This document shows positions 1-7,801 of a stretch of 64,000 nt of DNA, piece by piece. The notes under the pieces were generated by a model. That model saw only the letters and a program-made list of their open reading frames with translations, was not told the DNA's origin and made no database searches. The translations under genes and the position numbers were made by a program. This DNA comes from Vreelandella aquamarina (GTDB taxonomy: Bacteria > Pseudomonadota > Gammaproteobacteria > Pseudomonadales > Halomonadaceae): the NCBI RefSeq assembly GCF_020075495.1, contig NZ_JABYQT010000001.1, positions 434,001 through 498,000 of the forward strand, given 5' to 3'. Numbering within the stretch: position 1 is the first letter of the stretch; each line of letters starts with the position of its first letter.

Positions 1-836
1 GAGGAGGAGAGTTCGGCACCTCCGGCACCGCCGGGCAGCAGGGTCAGCTGACCTGCCGCCATGGAGAGCATCTGCACCAGGAACGTCCAGGCCCAATCCA
101 GATGCTGCCCAAGACCGTACAGCGTGACGTAGAGAATGCTGTAGCGCACGATCCAGTGCACGATCCCGAACCCGAAAGCCGAGGCCAGTGCCGAGCGTGG
201 CAGTTGCAGGGTTTCGGTAAAGGCCTGCTTGAAGAGCAGTACGCGGCGTACCATGGCGTACTGGAGCCTTGCGCTGATGCGCATTCTACTCAGCAGGCGG
301 CCGGTCACGATCAGCACACGGCGATGATAGCGGCCCATCAGAATGACCCCGAGTAGCGCCAGGCACAAGAGCGTCATGGGCACCACCAGCATCCAGCCAA
401 GCCGTGCATCGATCGAGCGTGAGATGACATAAATCATCATCAGAATCATCGAACAGAGAAAGAACAGCAGGTCGATGATCTGATCCACGGCAAAGATGGC
501 CGTGGTCTGGGCCGGGCGTACGCCACGCCGTGTCAGCAGGGCGATCAGCGTCAAGGGCCCGCCGCTTCCTCCAGGCGTCGCGCAGATGGCGAACTCGGTG
601 GCCATCACCGTACCGGTAGCGCGCATCAACCCCATATGGCCAGCGCGCCCCGCCAACAGAACGCGCAGTTTGGCACCATTGAGTACCCAGCAGGCCAGTA
701 TCATGCCCAGCATCAAGGCAAAAAGGCCCGGCGGAAACCCGGCGAGCAGATGAATCAGGTCAGTGCCGCCCAGCAGTACGGGAATGGCCAACACGGCAAT
801 CAGCCCCGCGGCCAGCAGCCAGAGTGTTCTTTTCAT
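1..836 (-). CDS. flippase-like integral membrane protein (UPF0104 / lysylphosphatidylglycerol synthase TM-region family), partial
   Basis: The frame is open from an ATG at 836 to the window edge (278 codons), so the C-terminus is missing. It begins MKRTLWLLAAG and is almost entirely hydrophobic, with several predicted membrane helices and the glycine-rich motif CATPGGSGGPLT that is typical of the UPF0104 / flippase-like family (AglD, MprF N-terminal region). It is the last visible gene of a minus-strand trio behind a glycosyltransferase and a deacetylase, so an envelope glycolipid or polysaccharide role is inferred. The MprF catalytic domain is not visible, so no aminoacyl-lipid synthesis should be assumed. 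No strong Shine-Dalgarno sequence precedes the ATG. Confidence 0.8.
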   Translation of the reverse strand, partial: MKRTLWLLAAGLIAVLAIPVLLGGTDLIHLLAGFPPGLFALMLGMILACWVLNGAKLRVLLAGRAGHMGLMRATGTVMATEFAICATPGGSGGPLTLIALLTRRGVRPAQTTAIFAVDQIIDLLFFLCSMILMMIYVISRSIDARLGWMLVVPMTLLCLALLGVILMGRYHRRVLIVTGRLLSRMRISARLQYAMVRRVLLFKQAFTETLQLPRSALASAFGFGIVHWIVRYSILYVTLYGLGQHLDWAWTFLVQMLSMAAGQLTLLPGGAGGAELSS

Positions 837-880
837 ACGGTTAAATAACCAACAATGGGATCAACTCCGTGGAGGCGTTT

Positions 881-1663
881 TCAAAAGCCGGATGATATCG
901 CTGCCGCCTGGCCGTGGCGCTGGCTATGACGCTGTAGCCAGCTGATCTTGGTCGTGGGCCGATATCCCTCTGCCAGCAGGCGACGAATCGTTTTCAGCCA
1001 GTAGCGTCTTGACAGGTCATGGCGCATATCCACTGGATGAAGCCCGAGTCGGATCAGCGGTGCATGGCGATGGCGGCGACGGGCTTGCTCATTGACTACC
1101 CAGGACATGCCGCGTCGCCAGCGGCTGCGCGCACTCCATACCAGAGAAGGCGCCTTGATCGGCGTATAGTCCGGCAGAAGATACAGGTGGCCGGGGTCGC
1201 TGGTATAGATGAATTCTTGGGTTTTCAGCGCGTGGCGTGCGCCTTCGCCTAACAGCCAGGCGGGCGCCACGAACCCCTCCAGTGGCCAGCCCTGGGTGCG
1301 AAAAAGCGCGGCGCCGCGCTCCAGGCGCTTGAGCGCCTCAGTGTAGCCGAGCGGGTAGAACTCGCCTTCATAGGTATAGAGGCGGCGCATGAAGTAGTCG
1401 CGCGGGGTGCAAGGCGCCGGGGCATCGTCGCAATGATAGAAACCGTGCAGCGCCAGCTCGTCGCCGCGCGCCCGGCGTTGATGCAGAAGATCAAGCAGGG
1501 AGGCATCTTCAAAGGTGTTACTGCGGTGGTGAAAGTCCGGCACGACGAGCCAGGTCATGGGAATCTGTCCCATGGAGTCGATCTCCTCCACAAAGGCGCG
1601 GTAGTCCTCCCAGGTGGTGGGGGCAATGTCATGCAGCACCAGGGCAAATTCTCTTTCAGCCAT
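881..1663 (-). CDS. DUF2334 / polysaccharide deacetylase family protein
   Basis: 260 residues. Near the N-terminus is LVLHDIAP, the Asp-containing first motif of carbohydrate esterase 4-like deacetylases. Around residue 70 comes ELALHGFYHCDD with two histidines spaced as in the metal site, and near the C-terminus LGLHPVDM supplies another histidine; this pattern matches DUF2334. No signal peptide is evident, so the enzyme appears cytoplasmic or membrane-associated. The start overlaps the end of the upstream glycosyltransferase by 8 nt, which indicates translational coupling. The substrate is unknown; deacetylation of an amino sugar attached by the neighbouring glycosyltransferase is an inference from order only. 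Confidence 0.8.
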   Translation of the reverse strand: MAEREFALVLHDIAPTTWEDYRAFVEEIDSMGQIPMTWLVVPDFHHRSNTFEDASLLDLLHQRRARGDELALHGFYHCDDAPAPCTPRDYFMRRLYTYEGEFYPLGYTEALKRLERGAALFRTQGWPLEGFVAPAWLLGEGARHALKTQEFIYTSDPGHLYLLPDYTPIKAPSLVWSARSRWRRGMSWVVNEQARRRHRHAPLIRLGLHPVDMRHDLSRRYWLKTIRRLLAEGYRPTTKISWLQRHSQRHGQAAAISSGF

Positions 1664-2783
1664 GCTGTACGCCCGCCGTAGCCGTACTGCTGTTGCCCAG
1701 CAGTTCCCGGTAGTGGTGCATTACACCTTGCACCACGATATCCCAGTCATGGTGACGCTCGACGTGCAGGCGCGCCCGAAGCCCCATGGCCTGGGCATCG
1801 TTTTCAAAAAGGGTCTGGATGCTGCGCGCCATGTCCTCGCTATCCAGTGGCCGGCACAGCATCCCGCACGCTTCAGGCACGTTTTCGGCAAGCGCCCCGG
1901 CGCGGGCGGCCACGACTGGAATGCCGCAGGCCATGGCCTCCAGCACGATCAACCCGAAGGTTTCCTGAGTGCCGGCATGCAAGAGCGCGTCACTGCTCGC
2001 GAAATAGCGTGCAATCTCGGCGGCCGGACAGAAGTGGTTGATCACCGTCACGTTGTCGGGAACCTGGGTCGGCATCGAGGAGCCGATCAGCAGCAGATGA
2101 TAGCGCTGTTGGAGGACATTACCCTGCAGGCGGCGCATGGTCTGAAGCAGGGTAGGCAGATTCTTTTCCTGAGAGCCGCGTCCGGCAAACACCAGCAGGC
2201 GCGTGCTCTCCTTTAGCCCTAGTTCGACTTTGACGTTGGCGTCGCGCAGCTCGGGGTGAAAAGTGTTCAGGTCCACCCCCAGTGGCTGAACGCGAACGCC
2301 CTTGATTCCCAGCCCCTCAAGCCGTTGTGCCATTACGCGGCTTGGAGCGAAGATACGGTCGTAGTGCGCGTAAAGCCGGGTGATGTAGCTATCGATCAGC
2401 GAACGCGACCAGCCTCCAAGCCGGTTGCTCATCATGGTGGGCAGGTCGGAGTGATAAAAGGCGACCGCCGGAATATCCAGCTCGCGGGCGCCGGTGATGG
2501 CAGCCCAGCCAACCGTATAAGGGTCGCCAGCCTCGATCAGGTCCGGGCGTACATCACGCAATGCGCGCAGCCAGGGGCGTCGGGTCAGTGGAAAGCGATA
2601 GCCGTTGCTGAAAGGCAGCAAAGTTGCGGGAACATCAATGCGGTGACCATTTTCCTGCAAAAGCTGGCGCTCGCCGGGAACCAGCAGCGTATGACGGGCG
2701 CCTGCCATGGCATTCAAGCGATGGCGTTTGGCATCGAGGTAGGTGCGCACGCCACCGCTGGAAGGCGCATAGAACATGGTCAT
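1656..2783 (-). CDS. glycosyltransferase, GT4 family (GT-B fold)
   Basis: 375 residues from the ATG at 2783. The N-terminal half carries the glycine motif SSGGVRTYL for acceptor binding. The C-terminal half carries the retaining-GT signature with two glutamates seven residues apart (ETFGLIVLEAMACGIPVVA), which contacts the nucleotide-sugar. It probably transfers a hexose or hexosamine to a lipid or glycan at the inner membrane face. The start is uncertain: the only good Shine-Dalgarno, GGGAGG at 2809-2804, lies 20 nt from this ATG but 5 nt from an in-frame CTG at 2798, which would add LHIAD, a usual beginning for this family. It is the first gene of the trio. Confidence 0.85.
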   Translation of the reverse strand: MTMFYAPSSGGVRTYLDAKRHRLNAMAGARHTLLVPGERQLLQENGHRIDVPATLLPFSNGYRFPLTRRPWLRALRDVRPDLIEAGDPYTVGWAAITGARELDIPAVAFYHSDLPTMMSNRLGGWSRSLIDSYITRLYAHYDRIFAPSRVMAQRLEGLGIKGVRVQPLGVDLNTFHPELRDANVKVELGLKESTRLLVFAGRGSQEKNLPTLLQTMRRLQGNVLQQRYHLLLIGSSMPTQVPDNVTVINHFCPAAEIARYFASSDALLHAGTQETFGLIVLEAMACGIPVVAARAGALAENVPEACGMLCRPLDSEDMARSIQTLFENDAQAMGLRARLHVERHHDWDIVVQGVMHHYRELLGNSSTATAGVQHG

Positions 2784-2847
2784 GTCGGCAATATGCAGAG
2801 TAACCTCCCGGCCATCTTGGTGTCATCGGTTTGCCAAAAGCAGCGTC

Positions 2848-2869
2848 ACGTCAGTTATACGTCAGTTAT
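2848..2869. repeat. 11-bp perfect tandem direct repeat, candidate operator
   Basis: ACGTCAGTTAT occurs twice head to tail with an 11-base period and is followed by a partial third copy (CCGTC). One-turn spacing is what OmpR/PhoB-class regulators recognise, but no cognate regulator is identified. It lies 65-86 nt upstream of the glycosyltransferase ATG. Confidence 0.45.
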
Positions 2870-3027
2870 CCGTCCCTCGCCAGCGGTGCCGGTTAACTCT
2901 TGGGCCTTCACAAGCAATGGCTTACGCATGTTTAGTGAGCCAGCGGCGATGAATCACTCGTTGCTGATACATGTTTTAAATTTGCTCGTCTCGTGTTTAC
3001 GCCTTGTTTATCGCCAGAAAGCGCCTA

Positions 3028-3053
3028 ATATACCATCTGTATGGATGGTATAT
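3028..3053. promoter_or_regulatory. perfect inverted repeat, candidate operator upstream of the RHH gene
   Basis: Arms ATATACCATC and GATGGTATAT are exact reverse complements (10 bp) around a 6-base spacer. The element lies 64-89 nt upstream of the ATG of the adjacent small regulator-like gene, a typical place for an autoregulatory operator. Confidence 0.5.
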
Positions 3054-3116
3054 GGAATCCGTAAAGGTTTTCATGACTTCACTATCCCAAGAAGGCTACT
3101 GGAACAGGAACGCTAC

Positions 3117-3533
3117 ATGAGCCTGCACGAACTGCGCCGCAAGCCGGGCGATAACACCGAGAAGATCACCATTAACCTGGGAGTGATCGATCTAGGCCAG
3201 ATCGACCTGCTGGTGCAGGAGGGGTTTTACTCCAATCGCACCGATCTGATTCGCACCGCCATTCGCAACCAGCTCGAAAGGCACGCTGATGTCGTCAAGC
3301 AGACCGTGGCGCGCAAGGCCTTCGTGCTGGGGCTTGAGCACTACAGCCGCGCGGACCTGGAAGCCGTGCAATCGGCGGGCGAAAGGCTGCAGATCCAGGT
3401 GCTGGGTATGGCCAGCATCGCAAGCGACGTTACCCCTGAGCTCGCCGCCGCCGTCATCGAATCGGTGATCGTGCTGGGCACCTTGCAGGCAAGCCCGGCG
3501 GTCAAGGCCGCACTGGCGGGCCGCATTCACTGA
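3117..3533 (+). CDS. CopG/ribbon-helix-helix-like transcriptional regulator
   Basis: 138 residues, start ATG 3117 preceded by AGGAA. Residues about 15-50 (EKITINLGVIDLGQIDLLVQ followed by a GFYSNRTDLIRTAIRNQL helix pair) match the ribbon-helix-helix pattern: a beta strand, then two helices with the SNRTDLIR turn also seen in NikR and CopG proteins. The remaining 85 residues are an acidic and alanine-rich tail without a known domain. The frame is open far upstream, but that extension is antisense to the glycosyltransferase and is not coding. The esterase gene begins 22 nt after its stop, so the two are likely co-transcribed and this protein may regulate the pair. Target and effector are unknown. 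Confidence 0.7.
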   Translation: MSLHELRRKPGDNTEKITINLGVIDLGQIDLLVQEGFYSNRTDLIRTAIRNQLERHADVVKQTVARKAFVLGLEHYSRADLEAVQSAGERLQIQVLGMASIASDVTPELAAAVIESVIVLGTLQASPAVKAALAGRIH

Positions 3534-3555
3534 TGTACCGACGAGGGCATTGATC

Positions 3556-4719
3556 ATGATCGACGCCACCCTGAGCAAGCGAATGGAAGAAGCGACGCGG
3601 CTTACCCGCGCCGGAAAGCTGGCTGAAGCCATGGCGCTGCTGCAGGGCGGGCCTGGCGCCGAGGAGCACGCGACAGCCACGCCTTTTGAAGGTGGCAATG
3701 TCTATGAGAGTACCTGTGCGCTTAAAGGAGAGGCGTTTTCGACGGTCGAGCCCGATCCGGCCCCGTCAGCTGCCAGGCGCAGCCGCTCAACCGCCGGGTG
3801 GCGCAATCAATGGGCGAGTTATCAAGGCGGCGCGACGCCCATGCAAGCGCCGGGCAGCGTCGAGGCGCCAAGCCCCGGCGCCTTTACCCGCGGCCATTTC
3901 AGCAACCGCGCCGGCGCCCGCGCTTACAAGCTATTTCTACCCAGCGGCTATCACGGCCAGGCGCTGCCGCTGGTCGTCATGCTCCACGGCTGTACGCAGA
4001 ATCCGGACGACTTCGCCGCCGGTACCCGCATGAATCAGCTGGCCGAAGCGCAGACGTTCTGTGTGCTGTACCCGGCCCAGCCGACAAGCGCCAACAGCTC
4101 GAAGTGCTGGAACTGGTTCAAGGCAGAAGACCAGCAGCGCGACGGCGGCGAGCCCGAGATTCTGGCGGGCATGACGCGTGAAATACTGCACGCGCACAAG
4201 CTCGATGCCACGCGGGTGTATGTCGCCGGGCTTTCCGCCGGTGGCGCCATGGCCACCACCTTGGCAATGACCTACCCGGAGCTTTTCGCCGCCGTGGGCG
4301 TGCACTCGGGGCTACCCCATGGGGTAGCCAAGAGCCTGCCCGACGCGCTGGCCGCCATGCAGGGCGGCACACCTGCCAGAGGACAGGGGAGTCGCCTTGC
4401 CTCCCGCGTGCCGGCGATCATCTTTCACGGCGACCGCGACAGCACCGTTCACCTGAGCAATGCCGAGCGCGTGGCGGCGCAGTACGCGGCCGTAACGGCC
4501 AGAGGGGAGGTCGATAAAGGGCAGTCGGCGGGCGGACGCGGCTATACGCGTACGGTTCATCGTGGCGGCAAGGATGAGGCGCGCCTGGAGCAGTGGCGCC
4601 TCCACGGTGCCGGCCACGCCTGGGCCGGGGGCAGCTCACAGGGCAGCTATACCGACCCCGAGGGGCCGGATGCTTCCAGGGAAATGCTGCGCTTTTTCAT
4701 GCAGCATCAGCAAGAGTAG
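3556..4719 (+). CDS. PHB depolymerase family esterase (LpqC-type alpha/beta hydrolase)
   Basis: 387 residues from ATG 3556, with GAGGG 9 nt upstream; an in-frame TTG two codons earlier is less well placed. The catalytic triad is readable: nucleophile Ser227 in the lipase box GLSAG, Asp295 in HGDRDSTVH, and His354 in GAGHAWAGG. The oxyanion motif VVMLHGCTQNPDDF precedes the lipase box. This is the type-1 catalytic domain of short-chain-length polyhydroxyalkanoate depolymerases. The N-terminal 120 residues are charged and low in complexity, with no signal peptide, so the protein probably stays in the cell despite the family's extracellular label. The substrate could be polyhydroxybutyrate oligomers or another ester such as a feruloyl or acetyl-xylan group. 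Confidence 0.85.
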   Translation: MIDATLSKRMEEATRLTRAGKLAEAMALLQGGPGAEEHATATPFEGGNVYESTCALKGEAFSTVEPDPAPSAARRSRSTAGWRNQWASYQGGATPMQAPGSVEAPSPGAFTRGHFSNRAGARAYKLFLPSGYHGQALPLVVMLHGCTQNPDDFAAGTRMNQLAEAQTFCVLYPAQPTSANSSKCWNWFKAEDQQRDGGEPEILAGMTREILHAHKLDATRVYVAGLSAGGAMATTLAMTYPELFAAVGVHSGLPHGVAKSLPDALAAMQGGTPARGQGSRLASRVPAIIFHGDRDSTVHLSNAERVAAQYAAVTARGEVDKGQSAGGRGYTRTVHRGGKDEARLEQWRLHGAGHAWAGGSSQGSYTDPEGPDASREMLRFFMQHQQE

Positions 4720-4747
4720 CTATTAAAAAGAGTAGCCATCAAAAAAA

Positions 4748-4773
4748 ACGGCGGCGCCCCAGGGCGCCGCCGT
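4748..4773. terminator. bidirectional rho-independent terminator
   Basis: Arms of 12 bp (ACGGCGGCGCCC / GGGCGCCGCCGT) lie between the convergent esterase and rnb genes. On the minus strand the hairpin is followed by eight T residues, so it is strong for rnb; on the plus strand the tail TCTTGTCTT is weaker. Confidence 0.9.
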
Positions 4774-4796
4774 CTTGTCTTGCCTGCCTTGCCGGC

Positions 4797-6737
4797 TTAC
4801 TCGGCGGGCTTGGCTACCAGCGAACGGGTCTCTTCGCGGGCTTCCACCAGCGCCACGCGCAGGCTGTCGCCCAGCTTGTAGCGCTCTTCGCCTTCGATCT
4901 GGATACGCCCCTCTTTATCATCAATGACCACCTTGTCGCGGTCACTGTGCATCAAGGGGGCGGGCACGAACGCCGTGGCGCCATTTTGCGTCAGGCGTAC
5001 GCGCATGCCGCCGCGATTGATTGCCATGATCTCGGCATCGAAGACCGTCTGGTCCTTGGCCGCCGGGGTCAGGTAGCGCACGTAGAGCCAGTCCTTCACA
5101 TCGCGCTCGGCCATACGGTTCAGGCGGCGGCGCTCGGTGAGCTGCTCGGTCAGTGCCTGGCTCGCTTCCGCCGGGGCCTGTTCGCTTTTCAGCACGCGCT
5201 TGATCAAACGGTGGTTGACCATGTCGCCGTACTTGCGGATCGGTGAGGTCCAGGTGGCGTAGGCGGCAAGGCCCAGGCCGAAGTGCGGGCCGGGCTGGGC
5301 GGACATGCTGGTGAAGCCCTGGAAGCGACGCAGGCGCGCGTCCAGCCAGGCATCGTCGCGGCTTTCCAGCGCACGCTTGAGGTCCTTGTAGTGGTCAAGC
5401 TCGGTGAGCGCTTCCAGTGCTACGTCGATCTCCTGAGTAGCCAGGAACTCCTGGGCAGCCTCGGCCTTTTCCGGCTCGAACGCGCGGTGCACGTTGAAGA
5501 TACCGTGACCGATGTGGCTTGCCAGGAAATCGGCGCAGCAGGCGTTGGCTGCAATCATCGACTCTTCGATCATGCGGTTGGCAATGCGGCGCTCTTCTGT
5601 GTTGATCGCCAGCACGTTGCCCGCCTCATCGAGCTCGAACACGTAGTCCGGGCGGTCCTTGAAGACCAGCGCATGGGCGTTGCGCCACGCGGTACGCGCC
5701 TCGGTCAGCTCGCGCAGGGCCTTGAGCTGCTCGGCGATGTCGTCCTCGGGTGCCCAGTCGCCCTGGCCGTCGATCCAGTCGGAGACGTTGTCATACACGA
5801 GTCTGGCGTGGGACTTCACGTTGGCGGCAAAGAAGCGGTAATCGCCCAGGCTGCCGTCGGCGTTGATGTCCAGCGTGCAGGCAAGCGCCGGGCGCTCCTG
5901 GCCTTCGTGCAGCGAGCAGAGATCGTCGGCCAGCTGTTCGGGCAGCATGGTGACGTTCTGGCCCGGCAGGTACACCGTGAAGGCGCGAGTACGGGCTTCC
6001 AGGTCCGCTGCATGACCCTCTTCCACGTAGGCTGTTGGGTCGGCAATGGCCACGCTCAGCTGCCAGCCGCCGTCGGCGCGGGGCGTCACGCGCAGCGCAT
6101 CGTCCATATCGCGGGTCTTTTCGCCGTCGATGGTGAAGAAGGGCTGGGCGGTCAGGTCTTCACGGGGCAGGCCCTCATCGTGCAGCGGCCAGTCGCTGCC
6201 GGCCTCGGGACTTGCCTGCTCGAGCGCATGACGAGCAAGGGTCACGCGCCACGGCACGGCCGGGTCGTCTGCCTTGGCCACCAGCTCGTCGATCTGGGTG
6301 AAAAAGCCGCGGTCGTTCTCCTTGAGCGGATGGCGTACCAGCCGTGCTACTACCCAGTCACCGTCGCCAATACTGGCTTCATCCAGGCTATTTTTGATCC
6401 GCGCCTTGAGCACATTGCGAATCGACGGATGATCCGGCACCACGGCGAGACGATCTTCGCGCTTTTGCACTCGGGCCACGAAACGGTCAAGGCCCGCCTC
6501 GATCAGCTTTTCAGGCTCGACGGACTTCTTGTCGCCGTTTTCGTGAATCACCGCTTCCACGCGGTCGCCGTGCAGCACCTGCTTCATGGCGGGCGGCGGG
6601 ACGAAGTAGGATTCACCGTTGTCGGTTTCGAGAAAGCCGAAGCCTTTCTCGGTGGCTTTGATCACCCCTTCGGCGCGCGGAGTGGTGTCACGGATTTGTT
6701 GCTTGAGCTGGGCAAGCAGAGAGTTATTCTGAAGCAT
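4797..6737 (-). CDS. rnb: exoribonuclease II (RNase II)
   Basis: 646 residues, against 644 in E. coli. The start MLQNNSLLAQLKQQ at 6737 matches the E. coli N-terminus MFQDNPLLAQLKQQ, so the longer open frame upstream is not used. Domains in order are a cold-shock RNA-binding domain (TPRAEGVIKATEKGFGFLE), the RNB catalytic domain with the metal-binding aspartate cluster in KTRDMDDAL, and a C-terminal S1 domain (NRGGMRVRLTQNGATAFVP). The RNB signature GPHFGLGLAAYATWTSPIRK is complete. The enzyme degrades single-stranded RNA 3' to 5' during mRNA decay. It is monocistronic and ends at a strong terminator. Confidence 0.97.
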   Translation of the reverse strand: MLQNNSLLAQLKQQIRDTTPRAEGVIKATEKGFGFLETDNGESYFVPPPAMKQVLHGDRVEAVIHENGDKKSVEPEKLIEAGLDRFVARVQKREDRLAVVPDHPSIRNVLKARIKNSLDEASIGDGDWVVARLVRHPLKENDRGFFTQIDELVAKADDPAVPWRVTLARHALEQASPEAGSDWPLHDEGLPREDLTAQPFFTIDGEKTRDMDDALRVTPRADGGWQLSVAIADPTAYVEEGHAADLEARTRAFTVYLPGQNVTMLPEQLADDLCSLHEGQERPALACTLDINADGSLGDYRFFAANVKSHARLVYDNVSDWIDGQGDWAPEDDIAEQLKALRELTEARTAWRNAHALVFKDRPDYVFELDEAGNVLAINTEERRIANRMIEESMIAANACCADFLASHIGHGIFNVHRAFEPEKAEAAQEFLATQEIDVALEALTELDHYKDLKRALESRDDAWLDARLRRFQGFTSMSAQPGPHFGLGLAAYATWTSPIRKYGDMVNHRLIKRVLKSEQAPAEASQALTEQLTERRRLNRMAERDVKDWLYVRYLTPAAKDQTVFDAEIMAINRGGMRVRLTQNGATAFVPAPLMHSDRDKVVIDDKEGRIQIEGEERYKLGDSLRVALVEAREETRSLVAKPAE

Positions 6738-6768
6738 GAGGTCAATCAGTTGGCGAGAGTAGCTTGCC

Positions 6769-6797
6769 ACTATACGGATTCCCGCTTGCCGCGCCAA
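6769..6797 (-). promoter_or_regulatory. sigma-70-type promoter for rnb
   Basis: Reading the minus strand, TTGGCG (6797-6792) and TATAGT (6774-6769) are separated by 17 bases. Transcription would start near 6762, leaving a leader of about 25 nt before the rnb ATG at 6737. Confidence 0.5.
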
Positions 6798-6823
6798 TTA
6801 TCCGCCCGGGAAGTTGACAAGGA

Positions 6824-6850
6824 TTATGTCCCATCAACGCGTTATGTCCC
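6824..6850. repeat. direct repeat TTATGTCCC
   Basis: TTATGTCCC occurs at 6824-6832 and again at 6842-6850, an 18-base period, 48-74 nt upstream of the HAD phosphatase and behind the rnb promoter. It could bind a regulator of either divergent gene; nothing more can be assigned. Confidence 0.35.
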
Positions 6851-6897
6851 GACCGCGGTATCGGTTAAGCTGACCGTTCACTTATGGGGAGCATGCT

Positions 6898-7695
6898 ATG
6901 ACACCGCGGCTGATTGTTTCTGATCTGGATGGCACGCTGCTGGGCAGCGACCATCGCCTGCATACTGACACCATCGACGTATTGAGAACCCTGGTAGGCC
7001 AGGGACATTATCTGGTGCTTGCGTCAGGACGCCACTATGCCGATATGCGTGTCTTTAGAGACGAGCTTGATGTACCTGCTCACCTGATCAGCAGTAATGG
7101 TGCCTACACCCACGCCCCGGACGACCAGCTGCTGGAGGCCCACCACGTTGACCCCCGGCTGGCGGCAAGGCTGATTGAATTGCCGCGTCCGCAGAACGTG
7201 CGCCTGAGCCTTTACATGGATGACGCCTGGTATATCGATGCCGAGTCGCCAAGCCACCTGGAAATGCATGCCGCCACAGGGTTTGTCTATGAGGTCGTGC
7301 CGCCGGAGCGGATGCCTACCCAGGGCATCGGCAAGATTCTCTATGGCGGCGACCCCGAGGCGCTTCTTGCCATCGAAACCGCGATCCGCGATATCAGCGA
7401 CGGCGCGCTGCACGTCACCTACTCGACTCCGCAGTCGCTTGAGATCATGGCCGGCGGCGTCAACAAGGGCGTGGCCCTGGCGGCGCTGCTCGAACGCATC
7501 GACGTACGTGCCGAGCACTGCCTGGCCTTCGGCGACAACCTGAACGATGTGGAAATGCTCAGTCTGGTAGGCGAGCCGCATTTCATGCTGAATTCCCACC
7601 CGGAGATGGGAGGGCACCTGGGTAGCGCGCGCCAGATCGGCCATCATGGCGAAGCGGCGGTAGCGGTACTCTTGCGCGAGCGTTTCGGGCTTTGA
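6898..7695 (+). CDS. Cof-type HAD-superfamily phosphatase (class IIB)
   Basis: 265 residues. HAD motif I is DLDGTLL with the nucleophilic Asp near residue 9; motif II is the ASGR segment; motif III is the lysine in GGVNKGVALAALL; motif IV is GDNLNDVEML. The C2-type cap between motifs II and III and the overall length match the Cof / YidA / YbhA group, soluble enzymes that dephosphorylate sugar phosphates, pyridoxal phosphate or flavin intermediates. The substrate cannot be read from sequence. GGGGAGC precedes the ATG. The gene is divergent from rnb and about 100 nt ahead of the two-component genes, with no terminator seen in that gap. Confidence 0.9.
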   Translation: MTPRLIVSDLDGTLLGSDHRLHTDTIDVLRTLVGQGHYLVLASGRHYADMRVFRDELDVPAHLISSNGAYTHAPDDQLLEAHHVDPRLAARLIELPRPQNVRLSLYMDDAWYIDAESPSHLEMHAATGFVYEVVPPERMPTQGIGKILYGGDPEALLAIETAIRDISDGALHVTYSTPQSLEIMAGGVNKGVALAALLERIDVRAEHCLAFGDNLNDVEMLSLVGEPHFMLNSHPEMGGHLGSARQIGHHGEAAVAVLLRERFGL

Positions 7696-7801
7696 ACCAT
7701 CGGCCAGGGTTCTGCCACCTTAGTCGATAGCCGCTTGTGATAGGCGCGTCTCTCCACCATTATCGAGCGCGGAAACAATAATAAGGCAGAGGCACGCTTG
7801 C

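Larger units (their letters stand above)
2784..3116. other. intergenic regulatory region between divergent glycosyltransferase and RHH gene
   Basis: A 333-base gap between divergently transcribed genes with no convincing ORF. It holds an 11-base tandem duplication (2848-2869) on the glycosyltransferase side and a perfect 10-base inverted repeat (3028-3053) on the ribbon-helix-helix side, so both promoters should lie here. The sequence is clearly more AT-rich than the flanking genes from about 2925 to 3060. Confidence 0.6.

Noticed and set aside
2256-3116. An upstream extension of the small RHH-like gene's reading frame
   Set aside because: It is antisense to the glycosyltransferase and crosses the promoter region; the AGGAA site and family-like N-terminus place the start at 3117.
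5283-6923. A 546-codon open frame antisense to RNase II
   Set aside because: Shadow of rnb; it runs through the rnb promoter into the HAD gene and has no family features.
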